Positions 26,721 through 40,445 are shown, counted from the stretch's first letter. The stretch: 64,000 nucleotides of DNA from SW4 sp042466115 (GCF_042466115.1 NZ_JAXHBQ010000001.1:1736001-1800000), one strand, 5' to 3'. Numbers and translations: made by a program. Notes: generated from the sequence alone by a model not told the origin.

Positions 26721-27569
26721 ATGCACATTGCCCCCCATGACAATCAGAACGAACCGATCGTTGATGCGGATGATCCCACCGTGCCGCTGAACTATTTCAA
26801 TATCGTCAAGCTGCAAGCAGGCGAGGCATTTGAATACCAAGTGCCAGGCTATGAGACCTGTATCGTTCCAGCGACAGGAACTGTCGATGTTGATGTCGAG
26901 GGCGTGAGCTTTGCCGGTCTGGGCAAGCGCCGCCGCGATGTTTGGGATGGCGAGCCCGAAGGCGTATATGTCCCCGTCGGGGCCATGGCCCGTATCGTCG
27001 CAAAGTCCGATACCGAAACGTTCATCGCCGGGGCGCGATACGACAAGGTCCTTGTGCCGTTCGATGTGCGGGAGCACGACTTTGTGCAATACGGATCCGA
27101 TGACACCAAAACCCACCGCTGTATCAAACATATCCTTGGTCAACGCGAACACGGCAAGGTTGGCCGCCTGCTGGTGTCCGAATTGTTCACCGTTGGACAG
27201 GGGGGGTGGTCCGGCTTTCCAGCGCACAAACACGACACCGACCGCAAGGATGACGCAGGCAACATCATCGAAACACGCCATGACGAAACCTATAATTTCC
27301 GCTTTCGTCCCAACCACGGGGCTGGCGTGCAGATCATCCAACACGAAGAAGGCAAACCGGGGGACGCCTTTCAATTGATGGACCGTTCGACGATCCTGCT
27401 TGGTTCCGGCTATCATCCCTGCGTCGTGATGCCCGGATACGAGATGTATTACTTTACCATTCTTGGCGGGCTGACCCAGCGATCTTTGGTGCAGTTCTTT
27501 CAGCCAACCCATGCCTATCAAGTCGAAACCATTCCGGGAATCAAGGACATGGTCGCCAAGTTCAAGTAA
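26721..27569 (+). CDS. iolB: 5-deoxy-glucuronate isomerase
   Basis: 282-aa double-cupin isomerase converting 5-deoxy-glucuronate to 5-keto-2-deoxygluconate. Metal-binding histidines are seen in FPAHKHD and the following RHDETYNFRF. The block GYHPCVVMPGYEMYYFTI is diagnostic of IolB. AAGGAC precedes the ATG, 12 nt after the iolC stop. Metabolically it acts between IolD and IolC. Confidence 0.94.
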   Translation: MHIAPHDNQNEPIVDADDPTVPLNYFNIVKLQAGEAFEYQVPGYETCIVPATGTVDVDVEGVSFAGLGKRRRDVWDGEPEGVYVPVGAMARIVAKSDTETFIAGARYDKVLVPFDVREHDFVQYGSDDTKTHRCIKHILGQREHGKVGRLLVSELFTVGQGGWSGFPAHKHDTDRKDDAGNIIETRHDETYNFRFRPNHGAGVQIIQHEEGKPGDAFQLMDRSTILLGSGYHPCVVMPGYEMYYFTILGGLTQRSLVQFFQPTHAYQVETIPGIKDMVAKFK

Positions 27570-27634
27570 CCCTGCGCGCGCCGCTGCACCCTGGCACGAT
27601 CACTGCCCCCAAGGGGCCGCTCAAAGGAACAAAA

Positions 27635-28471
27635 ATGCCCCTCGTCACGTTGAAGGACGTTCTGCAACCTGCCCTGCGCGATGGCTATGCTGTGGCGGGA
27701 CTTGTCACTCTGGGCTGGGAGGATATGCGCGCCTATGTCGCCGCGGCAGAAGCTGAAAACTGTCCGGTCATCCTTCAGGCGGGGCCAAGTTGCCGCGCAC
27801 ATACGCCCCTGCCGATCTTGGGAAAAATGTTCCGCGTCCTGGCCGAAAATGCATCGGTGCCCATCGTCGCACACCTGGACCACGGATACACCCTCGAGGA
27901 GTGCAAAGAGGCGCTCGACAGCGGCTTTACCTCGCTCATGTTTGACGGGTCTCGCAAGCCGTTTCGTCAGAACATTGAAGAAACCGCGCAAATTGCGGAA
28001 ATGGCCCACGCCGCAGGCATTTCTTGCGAGGGCGAGATCGGCTTCGTCGGCTATGCAGGGGGGGAACATTCCGCCGGAACAAATCCCGCAGAGGCCGCGA
28101 CATTTGCCGCTGAAACAGGCGTTGATGCCATGGCAGTTTCGGTTGGAAATGTGCATTTGCAAACGCACAAGGAAGGCGGGTTGGACGAACCGCGCATCCG
28201 TGAGATCGAGACGCTGACCGACACCCCCCTGGTGATTCACGGCGGGTCCGGTGTGCCTGTGGCGCAACGTCAATCACTGGCGCGCACATCGAAGGTGTGT
28301 AAGTTCAACATTGGAACTGAATTGCGCATGGCCTTTGGGGCGGCCCTTCGCACTGCGGTGAATAATGATCCCGACAGGTTTGACCGTGTGCAAATCCTCA
28401 AGGATACCCACGCCCCGCTTGTCACCGCCACGCGCGATGTTCTGCGGGCTTTTATGAAAGAAACAACATGA
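27635..28471 (+). CDS. Class II (zinc) aldolase, IolJ-like
   Basis: 278-aa FbaA/KbaY/IolJ-type aldolase. Zinc and substrate blocks are VAHLDHGYT, CEGEIGFVG, SVGNVH and VIHGGSG. In this operon it should split 2-deoxy-5-keto-gluconate 6-phosphate into dihydroxyacetone phosphate and malonate semialdehyde, replacing the DUF2090 domain missing from IolC. A housekeeping fructose-bisphosphate role is less likely, given that it lies between iolB and iolG and overlaps iolG by 4 nt. Confidence 0.86.
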   Translation: MPLVTLKDVLQPALRDGYAVAGLVTLGWEDMRAYVAAAEAENCPVILQAGPSCRAHTPLPILGKMFRVLAENASVPIVAHLDHGYTLEECKEALDSGFTSLMFDGSRKPFRQNIEETAQIAEMAHAAGISCEGEIGFVGYAGGEHSAGTNPAEAATFAAETGVDAMAVSVGNVHLQTHKEGGLDEPRIREIETLTDTPLVIHGGSGVPVAQRQSLARTSKVCKFNIGTELRMAFGAALRTAVNNDPDRFDRVQILKDTHAPLVTATRDVLRAFMKETT

Positions 28472-29454
28472 CACGCATTGGTATTCTTGGGTGTGGTCGC
28501 ATCGGTCAGGTCCACGCGCGCACACTGCGCGGCATGGATGATGTCACGATTGTGGCTGTTTCCGATTTTTTTGCGCATGCGGCCGAAACGCTCGCTGCCG
28601 CATGTCACGCCGAAGTGCGCAGCACCAATGACATTATCACCAGCGACGATATCGACGCCATCGTGGTTGGCACGCCCACGGACACGCATTTTGACATTAT
28701 CAAGGCCGCCGCTCTGGCCGGCAAAGCGATATTTTGCGAAAAACCTGTCGACATGTCAGCGGACAACATTCGAGCGCTGATCACCTGGGTCGAACAGGCC
28801 GGCATCGCGTTTTTTACCGCTTTCAACCGCCGCTTTGACCCGAATTTTGCCAATGTTCAACGCCGCATTGCGGCTGGCGAAATTGGCAATGTTGAAATCG
28901 TGACGATCCTTTCACGCGACCCTTCACCGCCTCCGATCGACTATATCACCAGCTCGGGTGGCATCTTTCGCGACATGATGATCCATGATTTTGATATGGC
29001 GCGTTTCCTGCTGGGCGAAGAACCGGTCACAGTTTATGCCGTTGGGTCGGCGCTGGTCGACCCTAAGATCGGCAAAGCAGGTGACGTGGATACCGCTGCG
29101 GTTACGTTGACGACCGGTTCGGGCAAGATATGCCAGATCAGCAACTCCCGCCGCGCAACCTATGGCTACGACCAGCGTATCGAGGTGCATGGGGCAGACG
29201 GTATGCTACGTGCCGCCAATGTGCTCGAAAATACTGTAGATGTGGCGACAGGCGACGGTTTTCGCACGGCGCCAACGATGAATTTCTTCCTAGAGCGTTA
29301 CGAGACGGCATATAGAAACGAAATGCGAGCGTTTGTTGCCCATTTTTCCGACCGCACCATCCCGATCCCAAACATCCAGGACGGACTTCATGCACAGATC
29401 TTGGCGGATGCCGCTGCGCAATCACTTGAAAGCGGTTTGCCCGTGAACGTCTGA
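28468..29454 (+). CDS. iolG: Inositol 2-dehydrogenase
   Basis: 328-aa Gfo/Idh/MocA enzyme oxidising myo-inositol to 2-keto-myo-inositol with NAD. MTRIGILGCGRIGQVHARTL is the cofactor motif. CEKPVDMS and the catalytic block MMIHDFDMARFLLGE (His and Asp) match IolG. It is the shortest and most IolG-like of the three family members in the region. The ATG overlaps the aldolase stop (ATGA). It closes the plus-strand iol operon. Confidence 0.9.
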   Translation: MTRIGILGCGRIGQVHARTLRGMDDVTIVAVSDFFAHAAETLAAACHAEVRSTNDIITSDDIDAIVVGTPTDTHFDIIKAAALAGKAIFCEKPVDMSADNIRALITWVEQAGIAFFTAFNRRFDPNFANVQRRIAAGEIGNVEIVTILSRDPSPPPIDYITSSGGIFRDMMIHDFDMARFLLGEEPVTVYAVGSALVDPKIGKAGDVDTAAVTLTTGSGKICQISNSRRATYGYDQRIEVHGADGMLRAANVLENTVDVATGDGFRTAPTMNFFLERYETAYRNEMRAFVAHFSDRTIPIPNIQDGLHAQILADAAAQSLESGLPVNV

Positions 29455-29501
29455 CAGGCGTTGCTTTCATGGCCCTGCAGATTGATGGCCATCGCGACCC
29501 G

Positions 29502-29533
29502 GAAAACACGAAACCCGGCCACAGGGGCCGGGT
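29502..29533 (-). terminator. rRNA operon terminator
   Basis: On the minus strand ACCCGGCC, a 5-nt loop and GGCCGGGT form an 8-bp GC-rich stem. TTCGTGTTTT follows directly after the tRNA-fMet gene. It would end the rRNA transcript and may also stop the convergent iol operon. Confidence 0.65.
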
Positions 29534-29549
29534 CAATCGCGGTTTCTGT

Positions 29550-29626
<77 letters not shown>

Positions 29627-29703
29627 CCAAAAGCGCATCCCCAAGCAGAATAGAAGTGTTTGGGGTGCATCGAAGAGAGATTACGGTTTGAGTTTCTTAC
29701 TAG

Positions 29704-29819
29704 GTTTGGCAGTGACTTACTCTCCCACGTCTTAAGACGCAGTACCATCAGCGCAACGGCACTTAACGGCTGGGTTCGGGATGGAACCAGGTGTTTTGCT
29801 CGTGCTATGACCACCAAAC
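29704..29819 (-). rRNA. rrf: 5S ribosomal RNA
   Basis: About 116 nt. The 5' and 3' ends pair (GTTTGGTGG with CTGCCAAAC). The conserved core TTCCATCCCGAACCC and the loop E/helix IV region GATGGTACTGCGTC are present. Ends are set from the terminal helix and may be off by one or two bases. Confidence 0.93.
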
Positions 29820-29934
29820 CAAGAAAGAAACTCAACATCAGCACCCAAAAGGGTGTGTTCATCGTCAATATGTGCGGTGTGTATGACTTTGGTCGAGCAG
29901 ATGAAGGTCGAAACCTTGCTTCTACTGGATCAAA

Positions 29935-32763
<2,829 letters not shown>

Positions 32764-33151
32764 GATCCAGAAGAAGAAAGGTCCTTTTGCGTCTCCTATC
32801 TTCATTTGCCAATTGAATGGCTTCTGAACCAAAAGTCATACTTTTTCCCGCCCCTCCCACTGGTTCGAAGGAGGGACATGTTGGTCGATCTTGCGATCAA
32901 CCTGGTTAGTGTACTTGACTTGGAACAAAATTACCTGTGATCACCACTACTGGGTAGCCCGGGTAGGACCAGTCCAGCACCGACAGCACGATAGCTGCTT
33001 GCGTGATCACTGATCATCCCACACTCGGGCGATCAGTAATTCTGATGTTGTAATCTCTCTTTACGATGTCAATTCGTCCGATTGGACGGCAAAGCGTTCG
33101 AAAACGCTTAACGGTCAAATCATCCGCTCTTTATGCCAGTATCCGAAGTTT
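32764..33151 (-). other. Spacer between tRNA-Ala and 23S rRNA
   Basis: 388 nt without genes. It contains several short inverted repeats, for example GATCA words around 32936-33018 and GTCCAATCGGAC-type complementarity near 33080, expected for RNase III processing stems around the rRNAs. No extra tRNA was found in it. Confidence 0.7.
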
Positions 33152-33227
33152 TGGTGGAGCGTATCGGGATCGAACCGATGACCCCCTGCTTGCAAAGCAG
33201 GTGCTCTCCCAGCTGAGCTAACGCCCC
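33152..33227 (-). tRNA. tRNA-Ala (TGC)
   Basis: 76 nt with encoded CCA, starting GGGGCGTTAGCTCAGCTGGG. The anticodon loop TTTGCAA gives TGC. It lies in the 16S-23S spacer next to tRNA-Ile, the standard alphaproteobacterial arrangement. Confidence 0.97.
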
Positions 33228-33235
33228 AAAAAATA

Positions 33236-33312
<77 letters not shown>

Positions 33313-33461
33313 AAGACAGACCGGTAGGTCTGGCAAAAACTCTGAAGAGATATGAGGACGGTCCGGTCCAAGCCATCAAAAGATGGCTGATGTGATCGGC
33401 TTTGTTTGCCGATCTTCTGCTAAGTGTTTCACGAAGATTGCGAACAATCTTGACTAGAAAC

Positions 33462-34934
<1,473 letters not shown>

Positions 34935-35175
34935 AAAAGCACTTACGCGCTTATCCTTGACGTTCGAACCTCTGCACATCGTTCCATCATGCCCCGGCTA
35001 GGAGACATGATCGAACAGTCTCTGTTTGTTGTGCTTCAGTTACCAAAGTAACCAGAAGCCGTCCAAACAGTGAAGCTGACACTCAATAATCGACCGAAGC
35101 CTATGAGTGCGATATACAGACGTCTGATCCATCGAACTGAACCAAACCGCCCACATATCTCTTCAGATATTAGCA

Positions 35176-35187
35176 ATTTCAAAGAGC
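35176..35187 (-). promoter_or_regulatory. boxA-like antitermination element in the rRNA leader
   Basis: GCTCTTTGAAAT on the minus strand resembles the NusB/S10 boxA consensus TGCTCTTTAACA. It lies in the transcribed leader between promoter and 16S, where rRNA antitermination signals are expected. Confidence 0.6.
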
Positions 35188-35328
35188 GTAGAGACAAAAG
35201 TGACTGGATGCGCCCTAACTTCTTGGCGCGCCCGGCCTGTATTATCTCTGTTTTTAGTCTCGCGTCTCGTTGCCGTGTGGCCCGTTTGGCGCCCCGTCAG
35301 AGCGTCTCTGCTCGTCCGGTAAGGGGGG

Positions 35329-35356
35329 TTCTAAGGTTATGGACTGGGACCCGCAA
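35329..35356 (-). promoter_or_regulatory. rRNA operon promoter
   Basis: On the minus strand TTGCGG (35356-35351), a 16-nt spacer and TTAGAA (35334-35329) form a sigma-70-type pair. They are followed by a C-run (CCCCCC) near the expected start site. This gives a leader of nearly 390 nt before 16S. The AT-rich stretch directly upstream (AAAAAATGCGC...AAAAAAGC) could act as an UP element. Confidence 0.6.
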
Positions 35357-35570
35357 GTGCTTTTTTCGCGAAAAGCGCATTTTTTGCTCATTAACCTATT
35401 TTCCCTATGTTTATAGGGGTTTAGGGTAGTTTTTGTTCGCCGACCCTGGGTCATTTCGCAATATTGTTAGCGTCAGGCATGCCCCGGGAACCCAGATTTG
35501 GGGTTATCCACAAGGTCTGGCACAACTCCTTTCCAGAATCCCGTCCGACTCTGGGGTGAATCGCACCGAT
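35357..35570. other. Gene-free region upstream of the rRNA promoter, with one exact DnaA-box word
   Basis: Together with the rRNA leader this is a gap of over 600 nt between 16S and the next gene. TTATCCACA at 35504-35512 matches the DnaA box exactly and stands alone. No ORF here has a ribosome site or recognisable product. The stretch is downstream of the minus-strand MFS gene. Confidence 0.4.
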
Positions 35571-36749
35571 TCATCCCGCCACCGACTCGGATTCGTCTGA
35601 ATCGGGGGCGATTCCGCCGCGCAATGCCCCTGCGAGCACCCATGCCGTCACCAAAAGCGGAATCAAAGCTGCCAAACCGACTCGCAGATTGACCGCTTCG
35701 GCCAGGAAACCGATCAGTGGCGGCCCGATCAGGAAACCGCAGATCGCCACCGAGGACATTATGGCGATATTCGCCCCCTCATAGGTATCGTCCAGCGCCG
35801 CAGCTGCTGACACACCCAGCGGGAATCCTACCGAAGCACCCAGCCCGATACAGGCAAACCCCACATAGGCCAGCCCAAGCGGCAAAGGCATGACCAACAT
35901 TCCCAGCCCAAGGATCGCAAGTGTCACCGTGAGCCGTGCAAGCCGCACCGCGCCCAGCCGGATTTTCAACGCGTCGCCGATCAACCGCCCGACTGCCAGA
36001 AACCCGCTGTAAATCGTCACCGCGATTCCGGCATGGCGCGCGCCTTCCGGCAGACGTTCAGCCAGATAGATCGCCGCCCAATCCGACATGGCCCCTTCGG
36101 TCATCGAAATCGCCAGTGCAAAGATGGAAACATAGAACAGCGCGGGCGGGATTTGGCGTAGTGCACGGCGCGGCGGGCTGACGCCGCCCACCACTTCGCC
36201 GGCAAGGCGCGGCAGGGACAACGCGACAACCACGCCCAGCATGGCCGCGGGCAACGCGATGATCAGCAATGTGCCCACCAATGACACCCCCGAAAGTGTC
36301 GCGAACAATGATCCCAGCATCAACCCGATGGCCCAGAACCCGTGACACCTGATCATCACGGTCGCACCCGTCTGTTTTTCCAAACGTCCGGCATAGACGT
36401 TCAGGCTGACTTGCATGAATGCCATAACGAAACCGGTAGCCAGCAATCCGGCGAACAGGCTGCCCTGCCCCACCGCGATCAGCGGCAAGATGACCGACAG
36501 TGGCTGTGCCAGGAACCCCGCCGCCAGCAATCGCCGTGGACCAAACCGCGACACCAGGCGGCTGGCGACTTGCAAGGTCGGGATCGTCGCGATGGGCATC
36601 CCCAACAGCGCCAGCGCCAGCTGCGCCTTGTTCAGCCCCAGTTTGATCTGAACGTCTGGGATCAGCGCCAACCACGCACCAAAGGCCAAAGCCTGAAGTG
36701 CGAACACCGCGATGGTAAGAAGGGTCGTGCGAAACAAGGAACTGCTCAT
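35571..36749 (-). CDS. MFS transporter
   Basis: 392-aa major-facilitator protein with about 12 hydrophobic segments. The loop 2-3 region SRLVSRFGPRRLL is the family signature. The block MQVSLNVYAGRLEKQTG resembles fucose/YbjJ-type MFS proteins. The C-terminus is acidic (DSDESESVAG). The substrate cannot be assigned. It stands alone on the minus strand, with the msrQ-msrP pair starting further right. Confidence 0.85.
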   Translation of the reverse strand: MSSSLFRTTLLTIAVFALQALAFGAWLALIPDVQIKLGLNKAQLALALLGMPIATIPTLQVASRLVSRFGPRRLLAAGFLAQPLSVILPLIAVGQGSLFAGLLATGFVMAFMQVSLNVYAGRLEKQTGATVMIRCHGFWAIGLMLGSLFATLSGVSLVGTLLIIALPAAMLGVVVALSLPRLAGEVVGGVSPPRRALRQIPPALFYVSIFALAISMTEGAMSDWAAIYLAERLPEGARHAGIAVTIYSGFLAVGRLIGDALKIRLGAVRLARLTVTLAILGLGMLVMPLPLGLAYVGFACIGLGASVGFPLGVSAAAALDDTYEGANIAIMSSVAICGFLIGPPLIGFLAEAVNLRVGLAALIPLLVTAWVLAGALRGGIAPDSDESESVAG

Positions 36750-36792
36750 CGCGCGACACTAGCAGCGGCACACTATATATACAGACGAAAAA

Positions 36793-37407
36793 TCAGGCGG
36801 TGGCGCGACGCTGTGCGAATTTCACCCGCGTTGCCAGCAACCCGATGATCACCACCAGATAGATGATCGGTTCAATCTGAAACCCTTTGACCAGCCACAG
36901 ATAATGGACGGCCCCCAGCACGGCGATCGGATAGGTCAGCTTGTGCAGCTTGCGCCACGCGGCCCCGCCCAATTTGCGCAGGGAAAGGTTGTTGGATGTG
37001 GCGGCCAGCGGGATCATCATCAGAAGCGCAGCCATGCCAACGGTCACATAGGGGCGCTTGACCACTTCGGTCCAAACCCGCGCAACGCTTTGGACATCCA
37101 GCACCGCAAAGACAAGGAAATGTGCCAGCACCAGAAAGAACGCAGAAACACCAATCGCGCGGCGGAACTTGAGCAAGTTCAGCCCCGCAAATCGGCGCAG
37201 CGGTGTGATCAGCAACCCCGCGACGATCAGCTTCAACGCCATCTCGCCATATTCACGCTCAAGCTCGTTAATCGGCTCGATCAGGTAGCGGCCCGACTGG
37301 TTCAGCGCCAGCCAGAACTGCCACCCCGCATAAATCGCGAACACTATATATATAGTCCAAGCCGGGACGCGGCGCAGGGCGCCATTTATCGGGCCGACGA
37401 TATCCAT
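36793..37407 (-). CDS. msrQ: MsrQ, haem-binding membrane subunit of the methionine sulfoxide reductase system
   Basis: 204-aa inner-membrane b-type haem protein that passes electrons to periplasmic MsrP. Five to six hydrophobic segments. Haem-ligand histidines are in VLAHFLVFAV, WRKLHKLTYP and GAVHYLWLVKG. The start overlaps the msrP stop by one base. The pair repairs oxidised methionine in periplasmic proteins. Confidence 0.93.
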   Translation of the reverse strand: MDIVGPINGALRRVPAWTIYIVFAIYAGWQFWLALNQSGRYLIEPINELEREYGEMALKLIVAGLLITPLRRFAGLNLLKFRRAIGVSAFFLVLAHFLVFAVLDVQSVARVWTEVVKRPYVTVGMAALLMMIPLAATSNNLSLRKLGGAAWRKLHKLTYPIAVLGAVHYLWLVKGFQIEPIIYLVVIIGLLATRVKFAQRRATA

Positions 37408-38306
37408 CAGTAATTTGCGCGCAGGTCCATGCCATCATAAAGGCTGGCAACTTCGTCGTAGCCATTGAACATCAGCGTGTCCTGACGGGCGGCAAAAAGC
37501 CCGCCACCGATCAGCCGTTCTGTGGCTTGCGACCAGCGCGGGTGATCCACTTCTGGGTTCACATTACTGTAAAAGCCGTATTCGCGCGCGTTGATCGCGT
37601 TCCATGTGGCATAGGGCTGTTTATCGGTCAGGGTGATCCGCACGATGGATTTGATCGACTTGAACCCGTATTTCCACGGCACGACCAACCGGATCGGCGC
37701 GCCGTTCTGTTTTGGCATCGGTTCGCCGTAAATCCCCGTCGCCATCATCGTCAGCGGATGCATCGCCTCGTCCAGCCGCAATCCTTCGCGGTAGGGGAAA
37801 TCAAGCACACCGCGGCGCACACCGGGCATATTGTCGGGTTGCACGGCCGTTTCAAAAGCAACATGGGTCGCGCCCGCCTGCACACCGACCGCACTCAGAA
37901 TATCCGCCAGTTCGAACCCGTTCCACGGTATGACCATCGCCCAGGCCTCGACACAGCGGAAACGGTAGATGCGTTCTTCCTCGGTCAGCCCCGATGTCAG
38001 ATCGGCAACCGTGTAGGTGCCGGGATTATCGACCAGCCCGTCCACTTCGATCACCCAATCGGTCAAGTCCAGTGCATGTGCATTCTTGGCCGGATCGTCC
38101 TTGCCCGTGCCGAATTCGTAATAGTTGTTGTAGCTGGTGATCTCTTCCCAGGTGTTGGGCTGCAAATCGTCCTGCGCCTTTGCGGCACCAGCCGCACCAA
38201 ATGCGCCAAGACCCAATGCACCCGCCATGATCTGACGACGATTCAGAAACATCTGTTGCGGCGTCACGTCTGCGGCGCTCAGGTCATTTTTCCAGCGATG
38301 GGCCAT
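37407..38306 (-). CDS. msrP: MsrP, periplasmic molybdoenzyme (protein-methionine-sulfoxide reductase)
   Basis: 299-aa sulfite-oxidase-fold enzyme reducing methionine sulfoxide in envelope proteins. A Tat signal is present: NRRQIMAGALGLGAFG, then AGAAKAQ as the likely cleavage region. The molybdenum-ligand cysteine is in YRFRCVEAWAM. VVPWKYGFKSIKSIV is the conserved C-terminal block. The cofactor depends on the MoaD/MoaE pathway also encoded in this window. It is co-translated with msrQ. Confidence 0.95.
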   Translation of the reverse strand: MAHRWKNDLSAADVTPQQMFLNRRQIMAGALGLGAFGAAGAAKAQDDLQPNTWEEITSYNNYYEFGTGKDDPAKNAHALDLTDWVIEVDGLVDNPGTYTVADLTSGLTEEERIYRFRCVEAWAMVIPWNGFELADILSAVGVQAGATHVAFETAVQPDNMPGVRRGVLDFPYREGLRLDEAMHPLTMMATGIYGEPMPKQNGAPIRLVVPWKYGFKSIKSIVRITLTDKQPYATWNAINAREYGFYSNVNPEVDHPRWSQATERLIGGGLFAARQDTLMFNGYDEVASLYDGMDLRANY

Positions 38307-38408
38307 ATGGGTCTCCTTTAGCGATGCTCCTTACTTAGGGAACTTTGCACGAAAGGCACCCGAACTTTTCTCACGATGGCGTTGGGGGATTGTAACGTTT
38401 AGCGCGTT

Positions 38409-38648
38409 TCAGGAATTCAGATAACCCGCGCCGATCGCTATGAATGCGCCGATATGAACGATCATAATCGCGCGGTCTTTCCACATGACCCCGACCAAGA
38501 ACCAAAGCGCGATACCAATAACAAAGGCGAGCACATTCCACGGCACGATGTTCAGACCGGTTAGTCCATAACCAACAAGCTGCACAACCGTGGCAACCCA
38601 TTTTACAATATCAACGCGCTGCATTCTCGCCAGTCCTTGCATGATCAT
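38409..38648 (-). CDS. Small inner-membrane protein (DUF6552-like)
   Basis: 79 aa with three likely membrane helices and a conserved-looking Trp/Gly pattern (VKWVATVVQLVGYG, VPWNVLAFVIGIALWFLVG, DRAIMIVHIGAF). Function unknown. The ATG at 38648 follows AGAGG. An ATG at 38624 with its own AAGGA is an equally good start and would give 71 aa. It lies 31 nt behind the glutamate-synthase-like gene. Confidence 0.7.
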   Translation of the reverse strand: MIMQGLARMQRVDIVKWVATVVQLVGYGLTGLNIVPWNVLAFVIGIALWFLVGVMWKDRAIMIVHIGAFIAIGAGYLNS

Positions 38649-38679
38649 CGCGCCTCTTTGGCAGCTTGATCGGCAGTCG

Positions 38680-40167
38680 TCATTCGCCATTTGATGGGAA
38701 CAGCCGATCCATCGGAACGCTTACCCCATCCGGCTGCACAATCCGCACATGACTACGGCGCATCTTGCGCGGTTCGGATACACCGACGGAATGGGCGATG
38801 GTTTCCACATCCTTGATGATGCCCTTGGCATAATGCGCGACACGGCCCCACTTTTCCTGCACATCCAGACCGCGCTGGAATCGCGGGTCGTGCGTGGTGA
38901 TACCGGTGGGGCAAGTGTTCTTGTTGCATTTGAGCGCCTGAATGCAGCCAAGGCTGAACATGAACCCCCGCGCCGAGGTCACGAAATCAGCCCCCGCGCA
39001 AATGGCCCATGCCACATCACCGGGGTTGACCAGTTTGCCGCTGGCGATGATGCGGATCCGGTCCTGCAATCCTGCGGCATTGCGCAGATCAACAACTTGC
39101 GGCAAGGCCTCGCGGATCGACACGCCGACCAAGTCAATCAACGGCATCGGGGATGCACCCGTGCCGCCCTCGCCACCGTCGATGGTGATAAAGTCGGGGG
39201 CGCTCTCAAATCCCCTCTCTATAATCGCGTCGAAAAGCCCTTTCAGCGTCGCGCCGTCACCAAACACAGTCTTGATGCCGGTCGGCAGCCCGCCGACCTC
39301 GCGCACATGGGCGATGAAATCCAGCAGATCATCCCAATCGTCCACTTCAAGATGACGATTTGGGGAAATGCTGTCCTGCCCTGCCGGAATACCACGGATC
39401 GCGGCGATTTCAGACGTGACCTTGGCGGCGGGCAGGATACCGCCCTTGCCGGGCTTGGCACCTTGGGCCAGCTTGATCTCGACCATCTTGACCTGATCAT
39501 GGGCGGCGACAGCGCGCAGCTTGTCGTCGTCCAACCGCCCCTCGGCGTCGCGCACACCGTATTTTGCGGTGCCCATCTGGAAAACGATGTCGCACCCGCC
39601 TTCCAGGTGAAATGGGGATAACCCGCCCTCGCCCGTCGACATCCAGATGCCCGCAGCCTTGGCCCCGCGGCTAAGGGCCTGCACCGCCGGTTTGGAAATT
39701 GCGCCGTATGACATTCCTGACAGGTTAAAGATTGACCCGGCAAGATAGGGTTGGCGCGCGCCTGCGCCGATCAACATCGGGTCGGTGCTGGCATATTGAT
39801 CGTCCAGCGGCGGAAAGGCGGCGTTCACGAAAATCGGCGTGCCAATAACCCCCAGATTGCGGGTCGACCCAAAGGCAACGGTATTGCTTTCCCCTTTGGC
39901 GGCGCGATCCACCCAATCGCGCTGCGCGCGGTTAAAGGGCAGTTCCTCGCGATCCATCGCAAAGAAATACTGGCGAAAAAACTCGCCCAGCTCGGAAAAC
40001 AGATGCCGGAAACGGCCAATCACCGGATAGTTGCGCCGCACCGCATCGGCGCGCTGGGTCCGGTCGATCACAAAGAGCACCACCGCTACCAGAATCGCCG
40101 CACCAACGACGACGATAAACAGCATCGCCAGTCCCTGAATGACGTTAATCGTGAACTCGGAAAACAT
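38680..40167 (-). CDS. FMN-binding glutamate synthase family protein, membrane anchored
   Basis: 495 aa. One TM helix (GLAMLFIVVVGAAILVAVVLF) is followed by a GltS-like FMN TIM barrel. Key blocks are MSYGAISKPAVQAL, STGEGGLSPFH, AQGAKPGKGGILP, ITIDGGEGGTGASP and the cluster region LGCIQALKCNKNTCPTGI with three cysteines. It lacks the amidotransferase domain of true glutamate synthase, so its reaction is unclear. The start at 40167 is chosen for AGGGG ahead of the ATG. The frame is open to 40293 with a poor ribosome site. Confidence 0.85.
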   Translation of the reverse strand: MFSEFTINVIQGLAMLFIVVVGAAILVAVVLFVIDRTQRADAVRRNYPVIGRFRHLFSELGEFFRQYFFAMDREELPFNRAQRDWVDRAAKGESNTVAFGSTRNLGVIGTPIFVNAAFPPLDDQYASTDPMLIGAGARQPYLAGSIFNLSGMSYGAISKPAVQALSRGAKAAGIWMSTGEGGLSPFHLEGGCDIVFQMGTAKYGVRDAEGRLDDDKLRAVAAHDQVKMVEIKLAQGAKPGKGGILPAAKVTSEIAAIRGIPAGQDSISPNRHLEVDDWDDLLDFIAHVREVGGLPTGIKTVFGDGATLKGLFDAIIERGFESAPDFITIDGGEGGTGASPMPLIDLVGVSIREALPQVVDLRNAAGLQDRIRIIASGKLVNPGDVAWAICAGADFVTSARGFMFSLGCIQALKCNKNTCPTGITTHDPRFQRGLDVQEKWGRVAHYAKGIIKDVETIAHSVGVSEPRKMRRSHVRIVQPDGVSVPMDRLFPSNGE

Positions 40168-40445
40168 GTGGGCCCCTATGAAATAGGCCGCAGCTGGGCC
40201 AATAACCACCAACTGACGGGATTGAACGCGGATCGTCAACGATCCGATTGCAAATGTCACGCCTAGTCCAATGAAATGATTGTCTATTTTCATTAACCAT
40301 GACAGATTTGGGCGGATAAGCGGCTGAAAGGTGTCAGAATAATGGCACTGCCTCCGGCACAGACCGGAGCCGCAGGGGGAGACAAGGCAGTAGTTAAGAG
40401 CGGTCGGACGTCCGGCCGAATGTGCAATTTTGTGGGGGAAGCTAC

